64,000 nt of DNA from JAGWRI01 sp035700805 (GTDB taxonomy: Bacteria > Gemmatimonadota > Gemmatimonadetes > Gemmatimonadales > Gemmatimonadaceae). Positions 48,076-57,567 of the stretch are shown here, piece after piece. Under the pieces are notes generated by a model, which was not told the origin of the DNA, ran no database searches, and saw nothing but the letters and a program-made list of their open reading frames with translations. The number at the start of each line of letters is the position of its first letter. Within the stretch, counting starts at the first letter, position 1. The position numbers and the translations under genes are program-made. Location: positions 1-64,000 of the forward strand of contig DASSOG010000015.1 in the NCBI GenBank assembly GCA_035700805.1. The letters run 5' to 3'.

Positions 48076-49449
48076 ATGGTGAGCTCAACAGAGATTTTGG
48101 CCGCGTTTCGCGAAGTGGCGAGCAGCAAGCAACTCGACCGGGCGGAACTCTACGCGCTCCTGCAGGACGGCATCATGGCCGCCCTGGCCAAGAAGTACGG
48201 CGTCAACGTTCAGGCCGAAGTCACCATCGACGACGCGACCGGCGAAATCCGGATCGTGCTGCTGAAGACCGTGGTGGACGTGGTGGAGGACCGCAGCCAC
48301 GAGATCACGGTGGAAGAGGCCCGCGTGTTCGACGAGGAGTTCGACGTGGGCGACGTGCTCGAGGAGCCCGTGGACTTTGCCGCGTTCGGGCGGGCGGCGG
48401 TGCAGGCCGCCAAGCAGCGGATCATCCAGCGGGTCCGTGAGGGCGAGCGCACGCGCATCCGCGACGAATTCTCCAGCCGCGTCGGCGAACTGCTCTCGGG
48501 TGAGGTGCAGCAGATTGAGCGCGGCAAGCTGGTGGTCATGCTCAACAAGTTCCGCGAGGCGGAGGCCATCGTGCCGTACCGCGAGCAGAACCACCGCGAG
48601 CACTTCCACCAGGGCGAGCCCATGCGGGCAGTGCTCAAGAAGGTGGAGGAGACCCCCAAGGGTCCCCGCCTCATCCTGAGCCGCGCCGACGCGCTGTTCG
48701 TCAAGGCGCTCTTCAAGCTCGAGGTGCCCGAGATCCAGCAGGGTATCGTGGAGATCAAGGCCACGGCGCGCGAAGTGGGCAGCCGCACCAAGATCGCCGT
48801 CTTCTCGCGCGATGACGCCATTGATCCGGTCGGCGCGTGCGTGGGCCTCAAAGGGTCGCGCGTGCAGGCGGTGGTCAACGAACTGGGGGGGGAGCGCATT
48901 GACATCGTGCCCTGGTCCCCCGACCCCGAGCGCTTTGCCAAGCTGGCGCTGGCGCCCGCGCGCGTGGCGCGCGTCTTCAGCGATCCGGTGACCAAGACCA
49001 TCCAGGCCGTGGTGGACGAAGACCAGCTCTCGCTGGCCATTGGCCGCAACGGACAGAACGTGCGCCTGGCCTCCGAACTGAGCGGGTGGAAGATCGACCT
49101 GTACTCCAGCCGCGAGTGGCTGGAGCGCGGCGCCGAGGGCGCGCTGTTCGCGCCACTCCCGGGTGAGGAGGAAGATGAGGCGGACGTGGCGCTCTCGGTC
49201 ATCGAGGGGATGCCGCCCGCGACGGTCGCCATCCTCGAGGAGGCCGGCTATCGTACGCTCAACGACATCATCGACCTGGACCGCGACGATTTCCTTCGGT
49301 TGCCGGGCATCACGCTCGACGACGCCGACCGCCTGATGGCGATTCTGGCGGAACTCACGGAAGAAGGCGCTGGCGAGGATGGCGACGACACGCATACACC
49401 GCCGGCGACCGTGGAGCCCTCCCCTGACGGGGGCGGCACCGCGGCGTGA
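48076..49449 (+). CDS. nusA: Transcription termination/antitermination protein NusA
   Basis: 457 aa from ATG 48076 (GAGG about nine bases upstream), giving VSSTEILAAFREVASSKQL; longer starts at 48031 or 48058 are possible. Domains: an N-terminal RNA-polymerase domain (1-130), an S1 domain (about 135-200, with VNKFREAEAIVPYREQ-like region), and two KH domains (about 205-345, GACVGLKGSRVQAV and LAIGRNGQNVRLA). A short acidic tail with a helix-hairpin (IEGMPPATVAILEEAGYRTLNDI) follows. Slightly shorter than E. coli NusA because one C-terminal repeat is lacking. The stop overlaps ylxQ. Confidence 0.95.
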   Translation: MVSSTEILAAFREVASSKQLDRAELYALLQDGIMAALAKKYGVNVQAEVTIDDATGEIRIVLLKTVVDVVEDRSHEITVEEARVFDEEFDVGDVLEEPVDFAAFGRAAVQAAKQRIIQRVREGERTRIRDEFSSRVGELLSGEVQQIERGKLVVMLNKFREAEAIVPYREQNHREHFHQGEPMRAVLKKVEETPKGPRLILSRADALFVKALFKLEVPEIQQGIVEIKATAREVGSRTKIAVFSRDDAIDPVGACVGLKGSRVQAVVNELGGERIDIVPWSPDPERFAKLALAPARVARVFSDPVTKTIQAVVDEDQLSLAIGRNGQNVRLASELSGWKIDLYSSREWLERGAEGALFAPLPGEEEDEADVALSVIEGMPPATVAILEEAGYRTLNDIIDLDRDDFLRLPGITLDDADRLMAILAELTEEGAGEDGDDTHTPPATVEPSPDGGGTAA

Positions 49450-49778
49450 CGGAGGAGCAGGCGCGTCGGGTGCTCGGTCTGGTGGGCCTTGGACTGCGCG
49501 CCCGGACGGCGGTGGTAGGCACGGCGCAGGTGCGCGCCGCGGTTCGGCAGGGGCAGGTGAAGATTGCGCTGGTGGCGGGCGACGCGGCGGCGAACAGCCG
49601 TGACAAGCTGTTGCCGCTGCTGCGGGCGCGGAGGGTGCGGGTGGTGGAGGACTTTTCGGCCAGCCAGTTGGGGGCCGTAGCGGGACGTGGGCAGACGGCA
49701 GCGATCGGGGTGGTCGACCCTTCGCTGGCCAAAGGAATACTTGGCGTGGTGGACGCGGGCCTCACACGGCCCGCCTAG
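49446..49778 (+). CDS. ylxQ: L7Ae/L30e-family ribosomal-like protein YlxQ
   Basis: 110 aa, GTG start overlapping nusA. The L7Ae fold, with RVLGLVGLGLRARTAVVGTAQVRAAVRQGQVKIALVAGDAAANSRDKLLPLL, matches YlxQ, an RNA-binding protein between nusA and infB in many genomes. The YlxR (DUF448) gene that normally lies before it is absent. It ends directly before the infB ribosome site. Confidence 0.85.
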   Translation: MTEEQARRVLGLVGLGLRARTAVVGTAQVRAAVRQGQVKIALVAGDAAANSRDKLLPLLRARRVRVVEDFSASQLGAVAGRGQTAAIGVVDPSLAKGILGVVDAGLTRPA

Positions 49779-49782
49779 GAGG
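49777..49782 (+). promoter_or_regulatory. Ribosome-binding site that decides the infB start
   Basis: AGGAGG overlaps the ylxQ stop and ends six bases before TTG 49789. The in-frame ATG at 49783 is directly next to the AGGAGG, too close for it to be the start, so TTG is preferred. Confidence 0.65.
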
Positions 49783-49788
49783 ATGGTC

Positions 49789-52611
49789 TTGAGCAAGCTT
49801 CACGTACACGAAATGGCTGATGAGTTCGGTATCCCATCCGACGAAGTGGTGGCCCTGCTTCGCCAGATGGACGTTGCCGTGCGCGGCCCTTCGAGCGTAC
49901 TGACCGACGATCACGTGGCGCGCCTGCGGGCCCGCTGGGAGCGCGAGAAGCGTGCGCGCGCCGGCAAGCAGGATGCTGACGCGCCGACGACGCGTCGTCG
50001 TACGGCCAAGACTGCCAGGACCACCAAGACCACGAAGACGACCAGGACCGCCAAGGCGGCCAAGACAGCCTCTCCCAAGGCAACGAAGCCCAGGACGCCC
50101 CGTGCGAAGAAGGCCGCCAAGGCGGCCCAGGCGGCGGAAGCCGAGCCACAGGTCGAGGAGACAGCGGCGCCGGTGCGCCGCCGCCGCAAGGCGGCGGACG
50201 TGGCCGCCGCGGCAGCCGCCGCGCAGCAGGCCGAAGAAGCGAAGGCCGCCGTCGAGGCAGCAGAGGCGGCAGCCGCCGAGGAAGCGGCAGCCGCTGAGGC
50301 ACCCTTGCCCGACGAAGTCGAGCGTCCCGAACCGCCGGTCAGCACGCCGGACGCGACGCCAGTTGCCGCAACCGCGCCTGAGCTCGCGCCCCCGCCCAGC
50401 GGGGATGCGGCCACGCCGGAACCTGCGCGGCGGGTCGCGCCGCCTCGGTCCGAGGTGTACACGTCGCCGGCCGCCCCCGCGCGCGAGCGCCCGCGCCCGC
50501 GTCCCATCACGCCGGGTGCACCCCGGACGCGGCCCGGCCAGAGCGCCGGAGGGTTCATGCCGCCGCGTCCGGTCGCCTCGGCGGCGCCGGGTGGCGGGGT
50601 TGCCACGCCGCCGCGGCGCGACGAGAGGGGCGTTGGCAAGGGCGGTGGTCCCGATCGCACGCGGCGCAAGAAGGGTCGCCGCGGTCAGGTGGACCAGGGC
50701 GCCGTGGACGCGAACATTTCCAAGACGATGGCCGCCATGCGCGGTGGTTCGTCCCGCCGCAGCAGCAGCGATTCCCGTCGGGGCCACCGTGAGGAGGTCG
50801 AGGCGCAGCGCGCCGCTGAGGCGGAGCGCGAGAAGCTCCTGGTGCGCGTGAATGAGTTCATCACGGTCAGCGAGCTGGCCCAGATCCTCAAGGTGGCGGC
50901 CACCGAGATCGTGGCATTCGCGTTCAAGCAACTCGGCTTGATGATCACCATCAACCAGCGGCTCGACTTTGACCAGATCGAGCTGGTGGCCGGTGAATTC
51001 GGCTTCCAGGCCGTGCGCGAGGATGCCTACCAGGCCGAGGACGTGCTGGAGACGCAGGAGGATCGGCCCGAGGACCTCAGGCCGCGCCCCCCGGTGGTCA
51101 CCATCATGGGCCACGTGGACCACGGCAAGACCTCGCTGCTCGACTACATCCGCAGCGAGCACGTCGTGGCGGGCGAATCGGGTGGCATCACGCAGCATAT
51201 CGGCGCGTACCACGTGACGCTGGCCAACGGCAAGGCCATCACCTTCCTGGACACGCCAGGTCACGAGGCCTTCACGGCCATGCGCGCCCGCGGCGCGCAG
51301 GTCACGGATATCGTGGTGCTGGTGGTGGCGGCCGACGACGCGGTGATGCCGCAGACGGTCGAGGCCATCTCGCATGCCCGGAACGCGGGCGTGCCGATCA
51401 TCGTGGCGATCAACAAGATCGACCTCCCGCAGGCCAACGCCATGCGGGTCAAGCAGGAACTGCTGCAGCACGAGGTGGTGCTGGAGGAATTCGGCGGGCA
51501 GACGCTGAGCAGCGAGATCTCGGCCAAGAAGGGCACCAATGTCCAGGCCCTGCTGGACCAGATCCTGCTGCAGGCGGAAATCCTGGACCTCAAGGCCAAC
51601 CCGAGTCGCACGGCATCGGGCGCGGTCATCGAGGCCCAGCTCGACCCAGGCAAGGGCCCCGTGGCCACGGTGCTCGTGCGCAGCGGGACGCTGCACGTAG
51701 GCGAGGACTTCATCTGCGGCATGCATTCGGGCCGCGTCCGCGCCCTGCTGGATGAGCGCGGCAACACCGTGACCGAAGCCGGGCCGGCTATTCCAGTCCA
51801 GGTGCTGGGCATTGACGGCGTGCCGATGGCGGGGGATCAGCTCGTGGTGGTGGACGAGGCGTCTGCCGCGCGGGAGATCGCGCAGCGGCGTCAGCGGCTG
51901 GACCGCGAGGCCCGCAGCCGCCGCACGTCGCACGGGGTCACGCTAGAGGATTTCATCGAGCACGCCGCGGCGGGCGAGCGCCAGACGCTGTATATCCTGA
52001 TCAAGGCGGACCAGGGCGGTCCGGCCGAGGCATTGGCCGACGCGCTGCAGCAGCTCTCCACCAGCGAAGTGCGGGTGGAGGTGGTGCACCGTGGCGTGGG
52101 GGCCATTTCCGAGAGCGATATCCTGCTGGCCAAGGCGTCGGGCGCCATCATCATCGGGTTCCACGTGCGGCCCGACAACAACGCGCGCACCGCAGCCGAA
52201 CGCGAAGGCGTGGACATCAAGTTGTACCGCGTGATCTACGAGGCCGTGGCGGATGTGCGCGCGGCCCTTGAGGGAATGCTCAATCCGGAGCAGCGCGAGG
52301 TGGTGTACGGCGAGGCCGAAGTGCGCGAGATCTTCAAGGTGTCGCACGTCGGGACCATCGCCGGGTGCTACGTCCGCAGCGGTGTCATCAACCGGCAAGG
52401 GCGGGCGCGCGTGGTGCGCGACGGCGTCGAGGTATACGACGGCACGATCAGCTCGCTGCGCCGGTTCAAGGACGATGTCCGTGAGGTGAAGGACGGGTTC
52501 GAGTGCGGCATCGGAATCGAGAACTTCAATGACTTGAAGGTGGGCGACGTGATCGAGTGCTACCGCAAGGAAGAGGTGGCCCGTTCACTCGAGTCGTCGC
52601 CGGCCACCTAG
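49789..52611 (+). CDS. infB: Translation initiation factor IF-2
   Basis: 940 aa from TTG 49789. An N-terminal IF2-N helix (KLHVHEMADEFGIPSDEVVALLRQMDV) is followed by a long Lys/Thr/Ala and Pro-rich spacer (about 55-330), a second IF2-N, then the GTPase domain: GHVDHGKT (P-loop), the G2/G3 GGITQHIG and DTPGHEAF, NKIDLP (G4) and SAKKGTN (G5). Domains III and IV end with YDGTISSLRRFKDDVREV. The spacer of repeated TAKTT/KTTRTAK motifs is low complexity. Upstream start at 49687 is a shadow of ylxQ. Confidence 0.96.
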   Translation: MSKLHVHEMADEFGIPSDEVVALLRQMDVAVRGPSSVLTDDHVARLRARWEREKRARAGKQDADAPTTRRRTAKTARTTKTTKTTRTAKAAKTASPKATKPRTPRAKKAAKAAQAAEAEPQVEETAAPVRRRRKAADVAAAAAAAQQAEEAKAAVEAAEAAAAEEAAAAEAPLPDEVERPEPPVSTPDATPVAATAPELAPPPSGDAATPEPARRVAPPRSEVYTSPAAPARERPRPRPITPGAPRTRPGQSAGGFMPPRPVASAAPGGGVATPPRRDERGVGKGGGPDRTRRKKGRRGQVDQGAVDANISKTMAAMRGGSSRRSSSDSRRGHREEVEAQRAAEAEREKLLVRVNEFITVSELAQILKVAATEIVAFAFKQLGLMITINQRLDFDQIELVAGEFGFQAVREDAYQAEDVLETQEDRPEDLRPRPPVVTIMGHVDHGKTSLLDYIRSEHVVAGESGGITQHIGAYHVTLANGKAITFLDTPGHEAFTAMRARGAQVTDIVVLVVAADDAVMPQTVEAISHARNAGVPIIVAINKIDLPQANAMRVKQELLQHEVVLEEFGGQTLSSEISAKKGTNVQALLDQILLQAEILDLKANPSRTASGAVIEAQLDPGKGPVATVLVRSGTLHVGEDFICGMHSGRVRALLDERGNTVTEAGPAIPVQVLGIDGVPMAGDQLVVVDEASAAREIAQRRQRLDREARSRRTSHGVTLEDFIEHAAAGERQTLYILIKADQGGPAEALADALQQLSTSEVRVEVVHRGVGAISESDILLAKASGAIIIGFHVRPDNNARTAAEREGVDIKLYRVIYEAVADVRAALEGMLNPEQREVVYGEAEVREIFKVSHVGTIAGCYVRSGVINRQGRARVVRDGVEVYDGTISSLRRFKDDVREVKDGFECGIGIENFNDLKVGDVIECYRKEEVARSLESSPAT

Positions 52612-52614
52612 GGC

Positions 52615-52642
52615 GCGCGCCGCGGGTTCGCCCGCGGCGCGC
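52615..52642 (+). other. GC-rich hairpin between infB and rbfA
   Basis: A 12-bp stem (52615-52626 with 52631-52642) capped by a TTCG loop, directly before the GGAG/AGGA of rbfA. It has no T tract, so it is not a simple terminator; it may stabilise the mRNA or tune rbfA translation. Confidence 0.45.
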
Positions 52643-52656
52643 CGGAGCAGGATGTC

Positions 52657-53037
52657 ATGGTTGCTGATAATCGACGTCCCGATCGCGTCGCCGCCGGCGT
52701 CCGCGAGGTCGTGGCTACCTTCCTCACCGAGGGGGCCAAGGATCCGCGCATCGTGGGGCTGGTCACCGTCACCGCGGTGGACGTGTCCCGCGACCTCCGC
52801 CATGCGCGGGTGTTCGTGAGCATCATGGGCACCGACAGCGAACGGGCCGCCACGCTGGAGGGGCTGGCCAGCGTGGCCCTGCACCTGCGGGCGCGCGTAG
52901 GCCGCGAATTGCGGCTGCGCCTGGCGCCCGAAGTCACGTTCCGGCTGGATGAGAGCGTGGCCCGCGCCGCGCGCATCGAGTCGCTCCTGGCGCAGGTGCG
53001 CGACCCGAAACCGGCTGATGGACCGACGGACGACTGA
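52657..53037 (+). CDS. rbfA: 30S ribosome-binding factor RbfA
   Basis: 126 aa with AGGA just upstream. RbfA binds the 16S 5' helix and is needed for 30S maturation in the cold. RVAAGVREVVATFLTEGAKDPRIVGLVTVTAVDVSRDLRHARVFVSI is the KH-fold core. Its 3' end overlaps truB by 20 bases, and the infB-rbfA-truB order is standard. Confidence 0.93.
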   Translation: MVADNRRPDRVAAGVREVVATFLTEGAKDPRIVGLVTVTAVDVSRDLRHARVFVSIMGTDSERAATLEGLASVALHLRARVGRELRLRLAPEVTFRLDESVARAARIESLLAQVRDPKPADGPTDD

Positions 53038-53878
53038 CGGGCTGCTGCTCGTGGACAAGCCCGCGGGCATGACGTCGCACGATGTCGTTGCCACCGTCCG
53101 ACGGGCCTTCGACGAACCGCGGGTGGGCCACGCCGGCACCCTGGATCCGTTTGCCACCGGGTTGCTCGTGCTCCTCCTCGGCCGCGGCACCCGGCTCATT
53201 CCGTACCTGGACGCCGAGCCCAAGCGCTACGAGGCCACCGTGCGCTTTGGCGCGGAGACGGCCACCGATGATTGTTCCGGCGCGGTCGTGCGCGAGGCGG
53301 CCATCCCGGATCCCGCCGCGGTTGACGCTGCCCTGGCCTCGCTCACGGGCAGCGTGGAGCAGGTGCCGCCCGCCTACTCCGCCAAGCAGGTGGGTGGCGT
53401 GCGCGCCTACGCGGCCGCCCGGCGCGGCGCGCCACTCGACCTGAAGCCCGTTGGCGTGCGCGTCCACGAATGGCAGGTGCTCGGCTGGCGCGGCGCCGAC
53501 CTGGATGTGCGCGTCAGTTGCGCGGGGGGGACCTACGTGCGCGCGCTGGCCCGGGACCTGGGCCGCGCCGCCGGCAGCGCGGCCCATCTGGTGGCGCTGC
53601 GCCGGACCCAGTCGGGCCAGTTCGACGTGCGCGATGCCGTCGCCCTGGGTGCACTCGATGCCGCAGGCGGCGCCGTGCGTCCGCTGCTGGACGCGGTGCC
53701 GCACCTGCCCGTGCAGGCCCTGGACGCGCCGGAAGCGGAGCTGGCATCCCACGGCCGCAGTGTGCCCGCGCGTGTGGAGGGTGAACGCGTGGCCCTCCTC
53801 GAAGAAGACGCGCTGCTGGCCGTGGGGGTGCGCGACGGCGATCGCTGGCAGCCGCGGGTGGTGCTCCGTGGCGGCTGA
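53018..53878 (+). CDS. truB: tRNA pseudouridine-55 synthase TruB
   Basis: 286 aa from ATG 53018, inside the rbfA end. It forms pseudouridine 55 in the T-loop of all elongator tRNAs. Motifs: LLLVDKPAGMTSHDVV, GHAGTLDPFATGLLVLLLG (catalytic Asp), KRYEATVRFG, VPPAYSAKQVGG, and CAGGTYVRALARDLG. The C-terminal PUA-like tail is present. The stop overlaps ribF by 11 bases. Confidence 0.95.
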   Translation: MDRRTTDGLLLVDKPAGMTSHDVVATVRRAFDEPRVGHAGTLDPFATGLLVLLLGRGTRLIPYLDAEPKRYEATVRFGAETATDDCSGAVVREAAIPDPAAVDAALASLTGSVEQVPPAYSAKQVGGVRAYAAARRGAPLDLKPVGVRVHEWQVLGWRGADLDVRVSCAGGTYVRALARDLGRAAGSAAHLVALRRTQSGQFDVRDAVALGALDAAGGAVRPLLDAVPHLPVQALDAPEAELASHGRSVPARVEGERVALLEEDALLAVGVRDGDRWQPRVVLRGG

Positions 53879-54830
53879 GTCAGGCGTGTCCCTTCCGGCC
53901 GGCGTCGCGGGCACGGTGGCGACGGTGGGCACCTTTGACGGCGTGCATCTGGGGCACCAGCACGTGCTTGAGCGGTTGCGTACCCGCGCGGCCGCGCTCC
54001 GCCTGCCGACGCTCGTGGTGACCTTTGAACCGCACCCGCTGGAGATCGTGCGCCCCGCGGATGCGCCGCAGCGGCTCACGGTGCGCGAGGAGAAGCTGCT
54101 CGCCCTGGCCGCGTGCGGCATTGACTATGTCGCGGAGATTCCCTTCACGCCCACGTTCCGAAAGCTCAGCGCCGAGCAATTCCTGTGTGAGGTGCTGGTG
54201 GCCCGGTATCGCGTGCAGGCGCTGCTCATCGGGTACGACCACGGATTCGGTCGCGGACGCGAGGGCGATGCGGAGCTGGTGCGGCAGGTAGGCGCGCGGG
54301 AGGGGTTCCTGGTGGACGTGGTGGATGCCGTGGAACTCGCCTCGGGAGGCCGGCTGTCGTCCAGCGCGATTCGCGCGGCCGTGAGCGCGGGCGACCTGGC
54401 TACGGCCGCGCGAGGCCTGGGCAGGCCCTACGAGGTGGCTGGCCGCGTGACCGCGGGCGACGGGCGCGGCCGGCTGCTGGGCTTTCCCACGCTCAACGTC
54501 CGCGTCCTGTCGCCGCGCAAGCTCCTGCCACCACTCGGCGTGTATGCCGTCCAGGTGAACGGTGCTGCCGGACGGTTTGGCGGGATGGTGAACCTGGGGC
54601 CGCGTCCGACATTCGGGGACGAACACACCACGCTCGAGGCGCACCTCTTCGGGGCGTCGGGCGACTGGTATGGGCAGCCCGTGGGCGTGGAATTCGTGGC
54701 GCGCCTGCGCGACACGATGAAGTTCAGCGGGGCGGACGCCCTCGTGGCCCAGTTGAAAATCGACGCAGAGAATGCCCGTCGTGCGTTGACGGAACTCGGC
54801 TCGCCCGATACCGTTATGGGTTCCGCATAA
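53868..54830 (+). CDS. ribF: Bifunctional riboflavin kinase / FAD synthetase
   Basis: 320 aa from GTG 53868 inside the truB end (GTG 53886 is an alternative). The adenylyltransferase domain has VATVGTFDGVHLGHQHVL, TFEPHPLE, the YDHGFGRGREGD loop and SSSAIR; the riboflavin kinase domain has GDGRGRLLGFPTLNV and GVYAVQV, then GPRPTFGD. Converts riboflavin to FMN and FAD. Last gene of the rimP operon; it is followed after 24 bases by secD. Confidence 0.95.
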   Translation: MAAESGVSLPAGVAGTVATVGTFDGVHLGHQHVLERLRTRAAALRLPTLVVTFEPHPLEIVRPADAPQRLTVREEKLLALAACGIDYVAEIPFTPTFRKLSAEQFLCEVLVARYRVQALLIGYDHGFGRGREGDAELVRQVGAREGFLVDVVDAVELASGGRLSSSAIRAAVSAGDLATAARGLGRPYEVAGRVTAGDGRGRLLGFPTLNVRVLSPRKLLPPLGVYAVQVNGAAGRFGGMVNLGPRPTFGDEHTTLEAHLFGASGDWYGQPVGVEFVARLRDTMKFSGADALVAQLKIDAENARRALTELGSPDTVMGSA

Positions 54831-54854
54831 ATCCATTTTCCTACCTCCCGTCGC

Positions 54855-56543
54855 ATGTCGAACCTGAAGTACCGCCTGCTTACGGTGCTGGCCTCCATCC
54901 TCGTGTCCGTGTGGTTTCTGGTGCCACGGAACCAGACCGTGAAGTATCGGGGGGCCGATGGCGTACTCCACGAGACGGTTGAGCGCCACATCCCCCTCCG
55001 CCGCGGCCTCGACCTCCAGGGCGGCGTCCACCTGGTCCTCGAGGTGGACCAGTCCAAGCAGGCCATCGCGCCCGACAAGATTCCCGACGCCATCGATCGC
55101 GCGCTCAAGACGGTGCGCACCCGTATCGAGGGCTTTGGCGTCTCCGAATCCGTGGTCCAGAAGGCCGGCAACGACCGCATCATCGTGGAGATCCCGGGGT
55201 TCGACGACCCCGAGCGGGCCGAGCGCCTGGTGAAGAGTCAGGCGTTCCTGGAATTCCAGATCACCGACAAGTCCGGCGCACTGGACAAGGTGCTGCCGCG
55301 CTTTGACCAGATCGTGGCCCAGTCAGGGATGGCACCGACCGTTGCCAAGGGCGGCGCCAAGCCTGCGCCGACTGCGGCGGGCGGGCTGCAGGCGCTCCTC
55401 TCGGGTGGTGACACGGCCAGGAGCGTGGGTGGTGGCAAGGCGGATTCGGGCAAGGCGAAGACGCCGGGCATCGACACGCTCGGAGCCAAGACCGGCCCCT
55501 TCCAGAGCAGCATCGTGGGTGGGAGTGCGTTGCCGGGCGAGTATTTCGTGCCGTTTGACAAGGTGGCGGAGATCGAGACGTACCTGGCGATGCCGGCCAT
55601 CGAGAAGGCCGTGCCGCCGGGCAAGCGTATCGTTTGGGGCACTGACTCCACGCAGATGGGCGGGCAGTGGTATCGCGCGCTTTACATGGTGGATGCCCAC
55701 GACATCGCCACCGGCGATGACATCGTGGACGCGCGCCCGTCGCAGACGCCCACCGACGGCACGGTGGTGGAATTCGAGATGAGCAATGTGGGCGGGCGCA
55801 AGTTCCGCATCGAGACGGGCAAGCATGTGGGCGACTACATGGCCATCATCCTGGATGGGCGGGTGATGGGGCGGCCCCCGGTCATCCAGAGCGCCATTGG
55901 CACGCGCGGGCAGATCACGCTGGGCGGGCGCGGGCTCGCGGCCGCGCAGGACCTGGCGCTGGTGCTCCGCGCCGGCGCGCTGCCGGTGCCGCTCCGCGTG
56001 GCCCAGTCAGTGGTCATCGGCCCGCGGCTGGGCAAGGACTCCATCCATAAGGGGCTGACGGCCGGCGCGATTGCCATCGTGCTCGTCGTGCTCGTCATGG
56101 GGATCTACTATCGCTTTGCCGGACTCCTCGCCGTGGGCGGCCTGGCCATCTTCGTGCTGTACACCATGGCCACGCTGGCGGGGTTCGATGCGGTCCTGAC
56201 CTTGCCTGGGCTCGCGGGCCTCGTGCTCTCCATCGGCATCGCGGTCGATGCCAACGTGCTGATCTTCGAGCGTATCCGCGAGGAACTCGATCGCGGCAAG
56301 ACGGTGCGGACGTCCATTGACGAGGGGTTCCGTCACGCGATGCCCGCGATTGTGGACTCCAACGTCTCGACCATCCTCACGGCGGCCGTGCTGTACCAGT
56401 GGGGCTCGGGGCCGGTCAAGGGATTTGCCGTGACCCTGATTGCCGGCGTCGCGGCTTCCATGATCTCCGCCATCTTCGTGGTCCGAACCTTCTTCCTCGT
56501 CTGGCTGAACCGCTCGCGCGGCGCCCGGCAGTTGAGCATCTGA
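54855..56543 (+). CDS. secD: Protein translocase subunit SecD
   Basis: 562 aa with six membrane helices expected: one at about 10-22 (LASILVSVWFLV) and five in the last 200 residues. The periplasmic P1 head has GLDLQGGVHLVLEVD and FQITDKSG; the SecD/SecF motif GRPPVIQSAIG...QAQDLALVLRAGALPVPL is in the second half, and IGIAVDANVLIFERIREELDRGKTV follows. Uses the proton gradient to pull out translocated proteins. It ends exactly one base before secF. An extra Ala/Gly/Lys-rich insertion lies at about 158-215. Confidence 0.95.
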   Translation: MSNLKYRLLTVLASILVSVWFLVPRNQTVKYRGADGVLHETVERHIPLRRGLDLQGGVHLVLEVDQSKQAIAPDKIPDAIDRALKTVRTRIEGFGVSESVVQKAGNDRIIVEIPGFDDPERAERLVKSQAFLEFQITDKSGALDKVLPRFDQIVAQSGMAPTVAKGGAKPAPTAAGGLQALLSGGDTARSVGGGKADSGKAKTPGIDTLGAKTGPFQSSIVGGSALPGEYFVPFDKVAEIETYLAMPAIEKAVPPGKRIVWGTDSTQMGGQWYRALYMVDAHDIATGDDIVDARPSQTPTDGTVVEFEMSNVGGRKFRIETGKHVGDYMAIILDGRVMGRPPVIQSAIGTRGQITLGGRGLAAAQDLALVLRAGALPVPLRVAQSVVIGPRLGKDSIHKGLTAGAIAIVLVVLVMGIYYRFAGLLAVGGLAIFVLYTMATLAGFDAVLTLPGLAGLVLSIGIAVDANVLIFERIREELDRGKTVRTSIDEGFRHAMPAIVDSNVSTILTAAVLYQWGSGPVKGFAVTLIAGVAASMISAIFVVRTFFLVWLNRSRGARQLSI

Positions 56544-57524
56544 ATGCTGCGCATCTTCCACAACACCAAGTACGACTTCATCAAGTACTGGCACTACGCG
56601 GCCGCGGGCTCGGTCCTGTTCATCGTCGGCGGCATGATCGCCCTGGGCATCGAAGGGGGCGCGCGCTACAGTACCGAATTCACGGGTGGCACCGTGATCC
56701 AGGTGGAGTTCGCCAAGCCGCCCAATGTTGACGCCCTGCGCTCCCTGGTGGATTCCGCGGGGTATCCGGGTTCCGTCATCCAGCAGTTCGGCAGCGACAC
56801 GGTGTACACGATCAATGCCCAGAACAAGGGCGGGGTCGTGAGTTCCTATGCCACCGACAGCACCGCCAGTGTCATTGGCGTGGCCCTGCACGCACGGTTT
56901 GGCGACACCACGCAGGTGCGGATCGCGCAGTCGCAGTTTGTCAGCCCGCAGGTGAGCACCGAGTTGCGCCGGAACGCGATCATCGCGGTGCTGGTGTCGT
57001 TCCTCGTCACGCTCATGTACCTGGCCTTCCGGTTCGAGTGGCGATTTGGCGTGGCCGCGGTCATCGCGTCGGCCCACGACGTGTTCACCACGATCGGCTT
57101 CCTGGCCATCATGCGGCTGGAAGTGTCGCTCACCGTGCTGGCCGCCATCCTGACGGTGATCGGTTATTCGATGAACGACACGATCATCATCTTCGACCGC
57201 GTCCGCGAAGACCTGCGCAAGCAGCGCAAGGAACCGTTGCGTGACACGCTCAATCGCGCGATCAACGAAACCCTGCCGCGCTCGGTGCTGACGCACGCCA
57301 CCACGCTGGCGGCCACCCTGGCGCTGCTGCTCTTTGCGGGCGAGGTGATCCGTCCGTTCTCGTGGATCATGACCTTCGGCATCTTCACGGGAACGTTCAG
57401 CTCGGTGTACGTGGCCGGCGCGCTCCTGCTCTGGATCGAGGCCAAGTTCCCGCGCACGCCCAAGGGGGCCGGTGCGGGCGCGGCCGCCGCGGCTGCCACC
57501 CAGCGGCGCCAGACCGCGCCCTGA
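56544..57524 (+). CDS. secF: Protein translocase subunit SecF
   Basis: 326 aa, ATG directly after the secD stop. Shows the SecF helices (about 20-38, and five in the second half), GGTVIQVEF, and the SecF signature YSMNDTIIIFDRVREDLRKQRKEPLRDTLNRAINETLPRSVLT. It forms the SecDF complex with the preceding gene. The C-terminal Ala-rich tail is low complexity. Confidence 0.95.
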   Translation: MLRIFHNTKYDFIKYWHYAAAGSVLFIVGGMIALGIEGGARYSTEFTGGTVIQVEFAKPPNVDALRSLVDSAGYPGSVIQQFGSDTVYTINAQNKGGVVSSYATDSTASVIGVALHARFGDTTQVRIAQSQFVSPQVSTELRRNAIIAVLVSFLVTLMYLAFRFEWRFGVAAVIASAHDVFTTIGFLAIMRLEVSLTVLAAILTVIGYSMNDTIIIFDRVREDLRKQRKEPLRDTLNRAINETLPRSVLTHATTLAATLALLLFAGEVIRPFSWIMTFGIFTGTFSSVYVAGALLLWIEAKFPRTPKGAGAGAAAAAATQRRQTAP

Positions 57525-57567
57525 GGCCATCCAGGCCCGCTGCCCCTCGGGCGGCGGGCCAGCCCAC

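Noticed and set aside
49950..50650. Lys/Thr/Ala repeats in infB as a possible mobile or satellite repeat
   Set aside because: Low-complexity spacer is normal for IF-2 N-terminal regions and keeps the frame.
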